From Streptomyces sp. DvalAA-43 (GTDB lineage: Bacteria > Actinomycetota > Actinomycetes > Streptomycetales > Streptomycetaceae): DNA of 64,000 bases. Where the stretch lies: assembly GCF_900091725.1 (NCBI RefSeq), contig NZ_FMBW01000064.1, positions 1 to 64,000 on the forward strand, read 5' to 3'. The position numbers and the translations under genes were made by a program. A model generated the notes under the pieces. The model did not search any database. It had not been told where the DNA came from and saw nothing but the letters and a program-made list of their open reading frames with translations. How positions within the stretch are numbered: the first letter of the stretch is position 1; the number at the start of each line of letters is the position of its first letter. This document shows, one piece after another, positions 1 through 7,362 of the stretch.

Positions 1-1053
1 CTCGCCACCCCCGGGCACACCCCGCACCACACCTCGTACGTGCTGGCGGAGGAGGGCCGCGACGTGGCCGTCTTCACCGGTGGCTCGCTGCTGATCGGCA
101 GTGTGGGCCGGCCCGATCTGGTGGAGCCCCGGCTCACCGCCGCACTGGCCCGCGCCCAGCACGCCTCCGTGCACCGGCTCGCCGATGAGCTCGCGGACGC
201 CGTGCCCGTGCTGCCCACGCACGGCTTCGGCAGCTTCTGTTCGTCCTCGCAGGCCGAGGGGTCGGCCACGACGATCGGCGATGAACGCGGGCGGAACGAC
301 GCGCTGGTCAAGGACGTGGACACCTTTGTCGCGGAGCTGCTCGCCGCGCTGGACGACGTCCCCGCGTACTACGCGCACATGGGCCCGGCCAATGCCGCGG
401 GACCGGCCCCGCTGGATCTGACCCCGCCCGACCCGGCCGACGCCGAGGAGATAGCCCGGCGGCTGGCCGCGGGCGAGTGGGTGGTGGATCTGCGCAGCCG
501 GGTGGCGTTCGCCGAAGGGCATGTCGCCGGGTCGTTCAACTTCGAGGGCGAGGGCCGGCTCGCGACGTATCTGGCCTGGCTGATCCCGTGGGGCAAGCCG
601 GTCACTCTCCTGGCGAGCACCGCCGCCGACATCGCGGACGCCCAGCGGGAACTGTCCCGGGTCGGCGTGGGCCGTCCGGTCGCCGCGGCCACCGGCGGCC
701 CCGAGGACTGGGCGGGCACGGCATCAAAGCTGCGGTCGTCGCGCAGGTCCGACTTCGCGGGCCTGGCGGCGGCCCGGGAGCGGGGCGAGGACCCGGTGGT
801 CCTCGATGTGCGCAGAAACGCCGAGCACCGCGCGGGTGCGATCGCGGGGGCGGTGCACATCCCGCTGCACGAACTGCGGGAACGGCTGGGCGAGGTGCCG
901 CCGGGTGTCGTCTGGGTGCACTGCGCGGGCGGGACGCGCGCGGCGATCGCCGCGTCGATGCTGGACGCGGCGGGGCGGGGGACGGTGGCCGTCGACGACG
1001 GTTTCGACGCGGCGGCGCAGGCCGGACTCCGCCTCACCGTCCCCGCCCCGTGA
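1..1053 (+). CDS. MBL-fold persulfide dioxygenase/rhodanese fusion (5' partial)
   Basis: The frame is open from base 1, so the start lies before the window. The first codons read LATPGHTPHHTSY, the usual helix of glutathione/persulfide-dioxygenase-type metallo-beta-lactamases, and LPTHGFGSFC about 75 residues in is the C-terminal metal-His region. Two rhodanese domains follow. The first (WVVDLRSRVAFAEGHVAGS) has Ser-Thr where the catalytic Cys should be (LLASTAAD). The second has an intact active loop, VHCAGGTRA. Members of the family oxidise persulfide sulfur to sulfite, with rhodanese sulfur transfer. The TGA stop overlaps the GTG of the TauE gene, so the two are translationally coupled. 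The locus, with a CstR-like repressor next door, suggests sulfide/persulfide detoxification. The exact thiol substrate (mycothiol or other) is not visible. Confidence 0.85.
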   Translation, partial: LATPGHTPHHTSYVLAEEGRDVAVFTGGSLLIGSVGRPDLVEPRLTAALARAQHASVHRLADELADAVPVLPTHGFGSFCSSSQAEGSATTIGDERGRNDALVKDVDTFVAELLAALDDVPAYYAHMGPANAAGPAPLDLTPPDPADAEEIARRLAAGEWVVDLRSRVAFAEGHVAGSFNFEGEGRLATYLAWLIPWGKPVTLLASTAADIADAQRELSRVGVGRPVAAATGGPEDWAGTASKLRSSRRSDFAGLAAARERGEDPVVLDVRRNAEHRAGAIAGAVHIPLHELRERLGEVPPGVVWVHCAGGTRAAIAASMLDAAGRGTVAVDDGFDAAAQAGLRLTVPAP

Positions 1054-1811
1054 ACACCCTGATCCTGGCGTCGGCCGCCGGTGCGCTGGTCGGCCTGGCG
1101 CTCGGCGGCTTGGGCGGCGGCGGCAGTGTGCTCGCCGTCCCCGCGCTGATCTACCTGCTCGGCTTCGATCCGGCCGCGGCCACCACCGCCGCGCTCCTCA
1201 TCGTCATCGCGACGTCCCTCACCGGACTGGTCGCCCACGCCCGCCACGGCCGGGTCCGCTGGCGTACCGGAGGCCTGTTCGCAGCGGCCGGGATCGTTCC
1301 GGCCGCGATCGCCGGGGCCCTGTCGGCGCGGGTACCGGCCGGGGTGCTGACGGCCGGGTTCGCCGTGCTCGCGGCGGTCGCCGCGGTGCGGATGCTCCGC
1401 CCGAAGGGCGAGGCGGCGGCGCGGGCCGGGGCGAGCACGGCCGCCCCGCCCGCCGGACGGGTCGCGCGGACGGGCGCCGGACTCGGCACGGTGACCGGGT
1501 TCCTCGGCGTGGGCGGCGGGTTCCTCGTGGTGCCCGCGCTGGTCGCCGTGGTCGCCGTGCCGATGGCCGAGGCGGTCGGCACCAGTCTGCTGGTCATCAC
1601 GGTGAACTCCACGGCCGCGCTGGCCACCCGGCTCACCACGCCCACCACGCTGGACTGGGCGGTCATCGCGCCGTTCACGGCGGCGGCGGTGCTCGGCGCC
1701 TGGGACGGGCAGCGACTGGCCGCGCGGGTTCCCGTGGCCGCCCTGCAACGGATCTTCGGCGCGGTGCTGCTGGCCGTGGCCGTGTTCATGCTCGTCGACG
1801 CCGTGGCATGA
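1050..1811 (+). CDS. TauE/SafE family sulfite exporter
   Basis: This is a 253-residue integral membrane protein with two internally repeated halves typical of TauE/SafE (DUF81). Each half carries a Gly-rich loop followed by a long hydrophobic helix: GGLGGGGSVLAVPAL near the start and GFLGVGGGFLVVPAL near residue 150. About eight membrane segments are visible. The GTG start overlaps the previous TGA (GTGA), which fixes the start. Family members export sulfite, sulfoacetate or related anions. Here the position behind a persulfide dioxygenase, whose product is sulfite, makes sulfite export the natural reading. Substrate specificity itself is inferred from context. Confidence 0.88.
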   Translation: MNTLILASAAGALVGLALGGLGGGGSVLAVPALIYLLGFDPAAATTAALLIVIATSLTGLVAHARHGRVRWRTGGLFAAAGIVPAAIAGALSARVPAGVLTAGFAVLAAVAAVRMLRPKGEAAARAGASTAAPPAGRVARTGAGLGTVTGFLGVGGGFLVVPALVAVVAVPMAEAVGTSLLVITVNSTAALATRLTTPTTLDWAVIAPFTAAAVLGAWDGQRLAARVPVAALQRIFGAVLLAVAVFMLVDAVA

Positions 1812-1835
1812 ACCGGCGCACCGCCCCCGGCCCGC

Positions 1836-2114
1836 TCAGGCCAGCGAGAGAAAGAGCTTCTCCAGCCGCGCCCGCATCTGGTCGCGGTCCGCCGGCTCCT
1901 GGCCGCCGTCGGCCATGCAGTGCTGCAGACCCGTCGCGATGATCGCGAAACCGGCCCGGTCCAGCGCCCGGGACACGGCCGCCATCTGCGTGATCACGTC
2001 CTCGCAGTCCCGGCCCTCCTCGATCATCCTGATGATCCCGGCGAGCTGGCCCTGTGCGCGGCGAAGGCGGTTGAGGACCGATTTCAGTTCGTCGGCCGCC
2101 ATGTCGAGTTCCAC
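1836..2114 (-). CDS. CsoR/CstR-family transcriptional repressor (CstR-like)
   Basis: This 92-residue all-helical DUF156 protein starts at GTG 2112-2114, five bases after a strong GGAGGAGG. Two Cys sit 29 residues apart (C37 in GRDCEDV and C66 in GLQHC), the CsoR/CstR spacing. The His that completes the copper site in CsoR (four residues before the second Cys) is Gly62 here. That pattern fits CstR-type persulfide sensing better than copper sensing. The divergent rhodanese gene and the upstream sulfur genes support the same view. A perfect operator-like dyad lies just upstream of its start. The family identification is firm; the persulfide ligand is an inference. Confidence 0.9.
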   Translation of the reverse strand: MELDMAADELKSVLNRLRRAQGQLAGIIRMIEEGRDCEDVITQMAAVSRALDRAGFAIIATGLQHCMADGGQEPADRDQMRARLEKLFLSLA

Positions 2115-2129
2115 AACATCCTCCTCCTG

Positions 2130-2145
2130 ATACCCCAAGGGGTAT
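2130..2145. promoter_or_regulatory. CstR/CsoR-type operator
   Basis: ATACCCCAAGGGGTAT is a perfect dyad with 7-bp arms around AA. It resembles the A/T-flanked GGGG/CCCC palindromes bound by CsoR and CstR proteins. It lies 15 bases upstream of the repressor start and 68 bases before the divergent rhodanese start, so one site could control both directions. Confidence 0.82.
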
Positions 2146-2213
2146 TCTAGCCTGACCGGGGAAGGGGGACCGCATCCCTCCCGAACCCCGGTGAACGAAA
2201 GGACACACTGCTC

Positions 2214-2786
2214 GTGACCAGCCCCGTCTCCCTCTCCCCCGCCCAGGCCGCGGCCCGCCTCGCGGAGTTCACCGTCATCGATGTGCGGGCCCCCGGCGAG
2301 TACGCCTCCGGGCATGTTCCCGGTGCGCTGAACGTCCCGCTGGACCGCCTCTCCGAGGCGGTTCCCGCGCTGAAGTCCGCCGCGGCCCGTGGTTCGCTGC
2401 TCGTGGTGTGCGCCTCCGGCGTCCGCTCCACCCGGGCCTGCGACATTCTCGCCGACGCCGACATCGACGCCGTGACGCTCTCCGGCGGCACCTCCGCCTG
2501 GGAGAGCGAGGGCCACGGTCTCGACCACCCCGCCGGGGCCCGCGCGACCTGGCCGATGGAACGTCAGGTCCGGCTCGCCGCCGGTTCCCTCGTGGTGGCC
2601 GGTCTGCTCGCCGGGGTACGTTTCCCCGCGGCACGCTGGATCTCCGCCGGCGTCGGCTCCGGTCTCGTGTTCTCCGCGGTGACCAACACCTGCGGCATGG
2701 CGGCCGCGCTGTCGAAGCTTCCGTACAACCGGGCCCCGCGGTCGGCCGCCGGCCTGGACGACACGCTCCACGCCCTCCAGGGCTGA
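2214..2786 (+). CDS. Rhodanese with C-terminal DUF2892 membrane domain
   Basis: A 190-residue sulfurtransferase starting at GTG. Residues about 8-105 form a rhodanese domain with the loop VVCASGVRS, where Cys is the persulfide-carrying residue. The last 75 residues hold two hydrophobic stretches of the YgaP-like DUF2892 type (LAAGSLVVAGLLAGVRF and a second ending near TNTCGMAAAL), which would place the domain on the inner face of the membrane. It is read divergently from the CstR-like repressor across the operator. It probably accepts or hands on sulfane sulfur in the same detoxification scheme as the persulfide dioxygenase. Confidence 0.87.
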   Translation: MTSPVSLSPAQAAARLAEFTVIDVRAPGEYASGHVPGALNVPLDRLSEAVPALKSAAARGSLLVVCASGVRSTRACDILADADIDAVTLSGGTSAWESEGHGLDHPAGARATWPMERQVRLAAGSLVVAGLLAGVRFPAARWISAGVGSGLVFSAVTNTCGMAAALSKLPYNRAPRSAAGLDDTLHALQG

Positions 2787-2804
2787 CGCCCTTCGTTCCG
2801 TACG

Positions 2805-2847
2805 CGGGAGGAGCCGGTCGCGCACGCCGCGCGACCGGCTCCTCCCG
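2805..2847. terminator. Bidirectional hairpin terminator
   Basis: A perfect 19-bp stem (2805-2823 with 2829-2847) encloses a 5-base loop between two convergent genes. It has no U tract, as is common in Streptomyces. Confidence 0.85.
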
Positions 2848-2859
2848 TCGTGGCAGCGG

Positions 2860-4155
2860 TCAGGCCTCGTCCCGGACCAGGGCGAGCAGCCGGTCCAGCA
2901 CCCGGGGGCCGCCCGCGCGCAGCCCGTCGTGCTCGTACTCATTGGTCACCCAGGTGCGCAGCCCCCGGATCGACGCCGCGGTGCGCAGCGCGTGTTCCGT
3001 GTCGACGTACATGTCGTCGTGGTAGACGGCGGCCGCGACCGGCACCTGATTGGCCGCCAGCCGCTCGGTGTCGTACAGCGGCGCCCAGTCGGCACGGGCG
3101 GCCAGCAGTTCGGCGGTCTCGCGCAGCGGGCGCAGCGCCGGATCCACCTCGAAGTGCCAGGGGTGGATGCTCTCGCCCGTGAAGAGCACCGGTCCGTCCC
3201 CCTTGAGCGCCTCGGCGGCGTCGAACTGCGGGAATTCGGCACGGACCCGCTCGGCCGACCAGCCGGTGGACCGCCCGCCCTGACCGTAGATCGCCTCGTG
3301 CATCAGCGCGTACAACGGGTGCCCGGCGAACGAGGTGGCGGCCCGCACGGCCTCCTGGAAGGTGTCGGAGAGCTCGGTGCCGAGCGGCGTGCGGACGAAG
3401 GCGTTCTCCAGCAGGTAGTGCAGCTGGTGGCTGCCATTGCCGCCGCCCAGCATGATGCCGAGGGACTGGAACCCCTCGGGCGTCAGGCGGTGTCCGGCGC
3501 TTTCGGGGCGGTGCTCCGCGAGGTGCGCGGTGATCTCCCGGGCACGCTCGACGTCCTGCGGGTAGCGGGCGTAGTGGGCGGCGACCTTGCGCTCGATCCG
3601 GGGATAGGCGGCGCGGTACACGTCGTCGGCGTGCGCGTCCAGGGACGGCAGACCACCGGTGATGAGGACGGTGCTGAGCCCTTCGGGGGCGGCCGACAGA
3701 TAGCGGACGGCGCAGAAACCGCCGAAGGACTGGCCGAGGACCGTCCACGGCTCGCCGCCGGTCAGCTGCGGGCGGATCAGCTCGCAGTCGCGCACGATCG
3801 CGTCGGACCGGAAATGGGCGAGGTAGTCGGCCTGCTCGCGCGGGCCGCCGCGCAGCGGCAGGGTCTGCCGGTTGGCCGGGGTGGAGAGGCCGGTGCCGCG
3901 CTGGTCGAGCAGCAGTACCCGGAATTCCCGCACGGCCCGGCCCAGCCAGGCCTCCGCCCCGATGAAACGCCGGGCGCCGAAGCCGGGCCCGCCCTCCAGG
4001 TAGACCAGCCACGGCAGCTCCTCGCCGGTCCTGCCGCTCGCCACGGCCTCCCTGCCGAAGATCTCGATCTGCTCACCGCCCGGATCGCTGTGATCGAGCG
4101 GGACCGTGAAATAGCGGTCGGTGAAGACGATGCCGGGGTGCTGGTAGCTGCTCAC
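2860..4155 (-). CDS. Prolyl aminopeptidase-like alpha/beta hydrolase (S33)
   Basis: A 431-residue cytoplasmic alpha/beta-hydrolase. The oxyanion-loop motif EGGPGFG replaces the usual HGGPG of proline iminopeptidases. The nucleophile elbow is GQSFGG, preceded by LLLDQRGTGLS, and a helical cap region follows. All of these are S33 features. The start was set at GTG 4153-4155 because CAGGAG lies just before it; the frame is open 18 codons further. Known members cleave N-terminal proline from peptides. It is convergent with the rhodanese gene and divergent from the betaine ATPase. Its length and core are intact. The exact peptide preference cannot be read. Confidence 0.85.
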   Translation of the reverse strand: MSSYQHPGIVFTDRYFTVPLDHSDPGGEQIEIFGREAVASGRTGEELPWLVYLEGGPGFGARRFIGAEAWLGRAVREFRVLLLDQRGTGLSTPANRQTLPLRGGPREQADYLAHFRSDAIVRDCELIRPQLTGGEPWTVLGQSFGGFCAVRYLSAAPEGLSTVLITGGLPSLDAHADDVYRAAYPRIERKVAAHYARYPQDVERAREITAHLAEHRPESAGHRLTPEGFQSLGIMLGGGNGSHQLHYLLENAFVRTPLGTELSDTFQEAVRAATSFAGHPLYALMHEAIYGQGGRSTGWSAERVRAEFPQFDAAEALKGDGPVLFTGESIHPWHFEVDPALRPLRETAELLAARADWAPLYDTERLAANQVPVAAAVYHDDMYVDTEHALRTAASIRGLRTWVTNEYEHDGLRAGGPRVLDRLLALVRDEA

Positions 4156-4261
4156 AAGGTGCTCCTGAATCAGATGTGCCACGGACAGTTCAGCACACGG
4201 CCGTGACACGGACGGTCGCGGCCCGTGTGCGCACCGCCCGGACGCCCCCTACCGTGCAGGC

Positions 4262-5425
4262 ATGATCCGGTTCGAGCAGGTCGGCAAGGTGTATCCGGAC
4301 GGCACCAGCGCGGTCGACGGCCTCTCCTTCGAGGTCGCCGAGGGGGAGCTGGTCACGCTCGTCGGACCGTCCGGCTGCGGCAAGACCACCACGATGATGA
4401 TGGTGAACCGGCTGATCGAGCCTTCCTCGGGCCGGATCCTCGTCGACGGCGAGGACATCTCCGGCGTCGACCCGGTGAAGCTGCGCCGCCGGATCGGCTA
4501 TGTCATCCAGCAGGTCGGTCTCTTCCCGCACCGCACGGTCCTCGACAACACCGCGACCGTTCCCGCACTGGTCGGCTGGAAGCGGGCGAGGGCCCGCGAA
4601 CGGGCGGCCGAGCTGCTGGATCTGGTGGGCCTCGACCCGACGACGTACGGCTCCCGCTACCCCGCGCAGCTCTCCGGCGGACAGCGCCAACGGGTGGGGG
4701 TGGCAAGGGCGTTGGCCGCTGATCCGCCGGTGCTGCTGATGGACGAGCCGTTCGGCGCGGTCGACCCGGTGGTGCGCGAGCGACTGCAGAACGAATTCCT
4801 GAGCCTCCAGGCGACGGTCCGCAAGACGGTCCTGATGGTCACCCATGACATCGAGGAGGCGGTCCGGATGGGCGACCGGATCGCGGTGTACGGGGCGGGG
4901 CGCATCGAGCAGTTCGACACCCCGGGCGCCGTCCTCGGATCCCCCGCGACTCCGTACGTGGCCGAGTTCGTCGGCGCCGACCGGGGCCTGAAGCGGCTCT
5001 CGGTCACCACCATCGAGCCGGACGACCTGGAGGAGCCGCCGGTCGCCCGGCTGGACGAGCCGGTCGCCGCGGCGGCGGCACGGCTGGGCGCCACGGGCGC
5101 CCGCTGGGCCGTGGTGCTGAACGGCGAGGGCGATCTGCACGGCTGGGTGGCGGCGGACGCGCTGCGGATCGCCGGTGAGCACGGCACGGTCGGCGAACTG
5201 GCCCGCAGGATGGACGCCTGGGTACCGGTCGGGGCCCCGTTGAAGCAGGCGTTCAGCGAGATGCTCCAGCACGACGCGGGATGGGTCGCGGTACTGGACG
5301 GCTCCCGGTTCCTCGGCGTACTGACCCCGGCCAAGCTCCATGAGGCGCTGCGCCGCTCGGTCGACGCGGACGCGCGGGGCGTGGGCCGGGACGAGGTGCG
5401 CTTCGACTCGGTCTCGGACGCGTAG
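4262..5425 (+). CDS. Quaternary-amine (betaine/choline) ABC transporter ATPase, OpuCA/ProV type
   Basis: A 387-residue ATPase. Walker A is GPSGCGKT (residues 35-42), the signature is LSGGQRQR, Walker B is LLMDEPFG and the switch His is in THDIEEA. The Q-loop reads YVIQQVGLFPH, characteristic of betaine/choline/osmoprotectant transporters. The final 120 residues form a CBS-pair regulatory domain of the kind that senses ionic strength or nucleotides in OpuA/OpuC. No permease or binding protein adjoins it. A matching set lacking an ATPase lies at 13533-15831 on the other strand, so the two probably form one importer. Confidence 0.9.
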   Translation: MIRFEQVGKVYPDGTSAVDGLSFEVAEGELVTLVGPSGCGKTTTMMMVNRLIEPSSGRILVDGEDISGVDPVKLRRRIGYVIQQVGLFPHRTVLDNTATVPALVGWKRARARERAAELLDLVGLDPTTYGSRYPAQLSGGQRQRVGVARALAADPPVLLMDEPFGAVDPVVRERLQNEFLSLQATVRKTVLMVTHDIEEAVRMGDRIAVYGAGRIEQFDTPGAVLGSPATPYVAEFVGADRGLKRLSVTTIEPDDLEEPPVARLDEPVAAAAARLGATGARWAVVLNGEGDLHGWVAADALRIAGEHGTVGELARRMDAWVPVGAPLKQAFSEMLQHDAGWVAVLDGSRFLGVLTPAKLHEALRRSVDADARGVGRDEVRFDSVSDA

Positions 5426-5468
5426 TCCCGCCCCCGGGCGGCGTGTGCGCGACGCCCGCGGGCGGGAC
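5425..5468. terminator. Bidirectional hairpin terminator
   Basis: Nested inverted repeats pair 5425-5432 (GTCCCGCC) with 5461-5468, and inner CGGGCG 5435-5440 with CGCCCG 5453-5458. They lie between the convergent ATPase and transporter genes. Confidence 0.6.
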
Positions 5469-5486
5469 GGGGTCCGGGCGACCGGG

Positions 5487-6770
5487 TCAGAGGTAGGTGG
5501 CGGCGGTCACGCAGAAGCCGCCGAGGGCGACGGCCCAGACGTACGGCAGGGTACGCACCATCACCTGCTGCGGGGTGACGCCCGCGTACTGCGCGCTCCA
5601 CACGGTCTGGGTGCTCGTGGGGTCGGCGACGCCGAACACCTGGTTGTACGAGGTGGCCAGGCCCAGCACCGCGGTGGCGGGGTAGATACCGGCGGCGATC
5701 AGGACACCGGCGATACCCGCGCCGAGACCGAAGACGTTGAGCGGGCCGCGGTAGAGGCAGAGCGGCACCAGGACGGTGAAGACCAGCACGAACAGCACGG
5801 CGTTCTGCGGGCTGACCGCCTTGACGAGGGGTTCGAGCGCGTCGATGGCACCGGGCAGTTTCACGGCCGCGAGCAGGATGCCGATGGCGATGAACAGGGT
5901 GATCGGCGCGGCGGCCACCTCGAAACCACCGTAGAGGGTGCGCAGCAGCCGCTTGTTCATCTCGCGCGGCCGGGTGGTGGTGACCAGGCAGCACAGCACA
6001 CCCGCGAGCAGCGACGGAACGATGGCCACATCGAGGCCGAGGGCCAGGACCAGGGGGACGACCGGCGTGAGCAGCGCGTACCAGGGGGCGTCGCCGAGCC
6101 GGGCGCGTCGGCCCGGACGCGGCTTCGGCGCGAGGGACTTGGCGGACCAGGTGTGTTCGACGCCGCGCCGGCGGGACTCGATCAGGACGAAGAGGACCGC
6201 GGCGGCCAGTGCGAACGGGAACAGCTTGATCATGAATCCGCGCACGGTGGGGACGGGCAGTTCCAGCGCGGTGGAGAAGAACTGCCAGACCGGGAGCTCG
6301 AACGGCATTCCGGCCGCGATGCCCATGAGGATCGTGCCGGCCGCGGTGACCTTGGGGATGCCGACGGCGATCATCGCGGGGATGCCGATGATTCCGGCGA
6401 GCATCGCGGCGGGCGCGGAGCCCGTCACCGTACCGACGAGGGTGGAGACGGCGAGGACGCCGAGGGCCACCACGACCGGGCGGTCGCCGCCGAATTCGAC
6501 GATCTTGCGGACGAGGGTGCCCGCGATGCCGGTCTCGTCCAGGAGCTTGCCGAGCCAGGAGCCGAGCAGGATGGCGATCATGGTGGCGGCGAGCGCGGGC
6601 GCGCCGTCCTGGAGGACCGTGTCCAGGACGCTGTCCTTGCCGGTGAGCGGGGCGCCCGCGACGAGGGCGATGACGACGGCCAGGACGACGAGCGCGAAGG
6701 CGGTGGGGAGTCTACGGGTGAGCATCGCGGCGACACCGGCCGCCATGACGAGGAGGATGACGACGCCCAT
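5487..6770 (-). CDS. GntP/CitMHS-like permease of the hydantoinase island
   Basis: A 427-residue integral membrane protein with about 11-12 hydrophobic segments. Two similar halves carry motifs of the ion-transporter (IT) superfamily: LLGSWLGKLLDETGIAG and TVTGSAPAAMLAGIIGIPA in the first half, and YRGPLNVFGLGAGIAG in the second. This suggests a secondary transporter for a carboxylate or small amide. The ATG at 6768-6770 is four bases from the stop of the HExxH gene, making it the last gene of the island operon. It most likely imports the compound processed by the hydantoinase and oxidoreductase. The substrate and exact family are uncertain. Confidence 0.75.
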   Translation of the reverse strand: MGVVILLVMAAGVAAMLTRRLPTAFALVVLAVVIALVAGAPLTGKDSVLDTVLQDGAPALAATMIAILLGSWLGKLLDETGIAGTLVRKIVEFGGDRPVVVALGVLAVSTLVGTVTGSAPAAMLAGIIGIPAMIAVGIPKVTAAGTILMGIAAGMPFELPVWQFFSTALELPVPTVRGFMIKLFPFALAAAVLFVLIESRRRGVEHTWSAKSLAPKPRPGRRARLGDAPWYALLTPVVPLVLALGLDVAIVPSLLAGVLCCLVTTTRPREMNKRLLRTLYGGFEVAAAPITLFIAIGILLAAVKLPGAIDALEPLVKAVSPQNAVLFVLVFTVLVPLCLYRGPLNVFGLGAGIAGVLIAAGIYPATAVLGLATSYNQVFGVADPTSTQTVWSAQYAGVTPQQVMVRTLPYVWAVALGGFCVTAATYL

Positions 6771-6774
6771 GGCG

Positions 6775-7362
6775 TTACTTCTCTCTTCCGTGCGGTGCGG
6801 TGACGGGGTGCGTGTCGGCGGTGGCCAGTGCGGCGGTGAGCAGCAGCGGGCTGCGGCCGAGTCCGCAGACGGTGCGGGCGTGGGCGTGGGCGGCGATCTC
6901 CTCGGCCCCGGCGACATGCCCGTACAGGCGTCGGCGTCCGGCGCGCAGCACGACATGGCCGAGGGCGTGTTTCAGTTCCGCCTTCGCCGGGCCGTGGTGG
7001 AGCAGTTCATGGACGGCCTCGTGGGCGAGGGCCGCTGCGCGCACCGAGCCCGCCGGGTACCAGTGGCGCCAGCCGCGCTCGTCGACCAGGGCCTCCGCGC
7101 GGGCGAGGGTGTCGGTGTACAGCTCGACGGTGGCGGGGCGCGAGGTGTAGCGGGCGAGGAGGCCGTGGGCCAGCCCGCCGTCGCGTTCGACGACGCGGGC
7201 GCGGGACGGGACGGGGCCGAGCCGGGCGCCGAACTCCGTGGCCACGGTGGCCCAGTGGCGCAGCAGGTCGCGGTCGCGTCCTTCGTGGGTGGGGGTGGCC
7301 GCGAGGAGCCGCACGCCGAATTCGATGTCGTCCGTGGCGGCGAGGTCGGGGGGCGCGGTCAT
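6775..7362 (-). CDS. Putative zinc-metalloprotease-like HExxH protein
   Basis: A 195-residue soluble protein not recognised as a named family. It contains HEAVH (H114, E115, H118) inside a helical stretch, followed by HELLHH-type residues, and EEIAAHAHAR about 36 residues later. The second motif supplies candidate Glu third ligands, giving a gluzincin-like HExxH...E arrangement. There is no signal peptide or membrane segment. Its ATG overlaps the stop of the hydantoinase gene (ATGT/TGA context at 7359-7362), so it is co-translated with it. Being fixed inside a catabolic operon, it may be a metal-dependent hydrolase or peptidase for the same substrate. The function is unknown. Confidence 0.65.
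   Translation of the reverse strand: MTAPPDLAATDDIEFGVRLLAATPTHEGRDRDLLRHWATVATEFGARLGPVPSRARVVERDGGLAHGLLARYTSRPATVELYTDTLARAEALVDERGWRHWYPAGSVRAAALAHEAVHELLHHGPAKAELKHALGHVVLRAGRRRLYGHVAGAEEIAAHAHARTVCGLGRSPLLLTAALATADTHPVTAPHGREK

Noticed and set aside
369..1748. Minus-strand 459-codon frame over the sulfur genes
   Set aside because: Low-complexity Arg/Gly shadow of the dioxygenase and TauE genes.
5340..6803. Long plus-strand frame rich in Glu, Asp, Gly and Arg
   Set aside because: It is the antisense shadow of the membrane transporter; composition is that of reverse-complemented hydrophobic codons.
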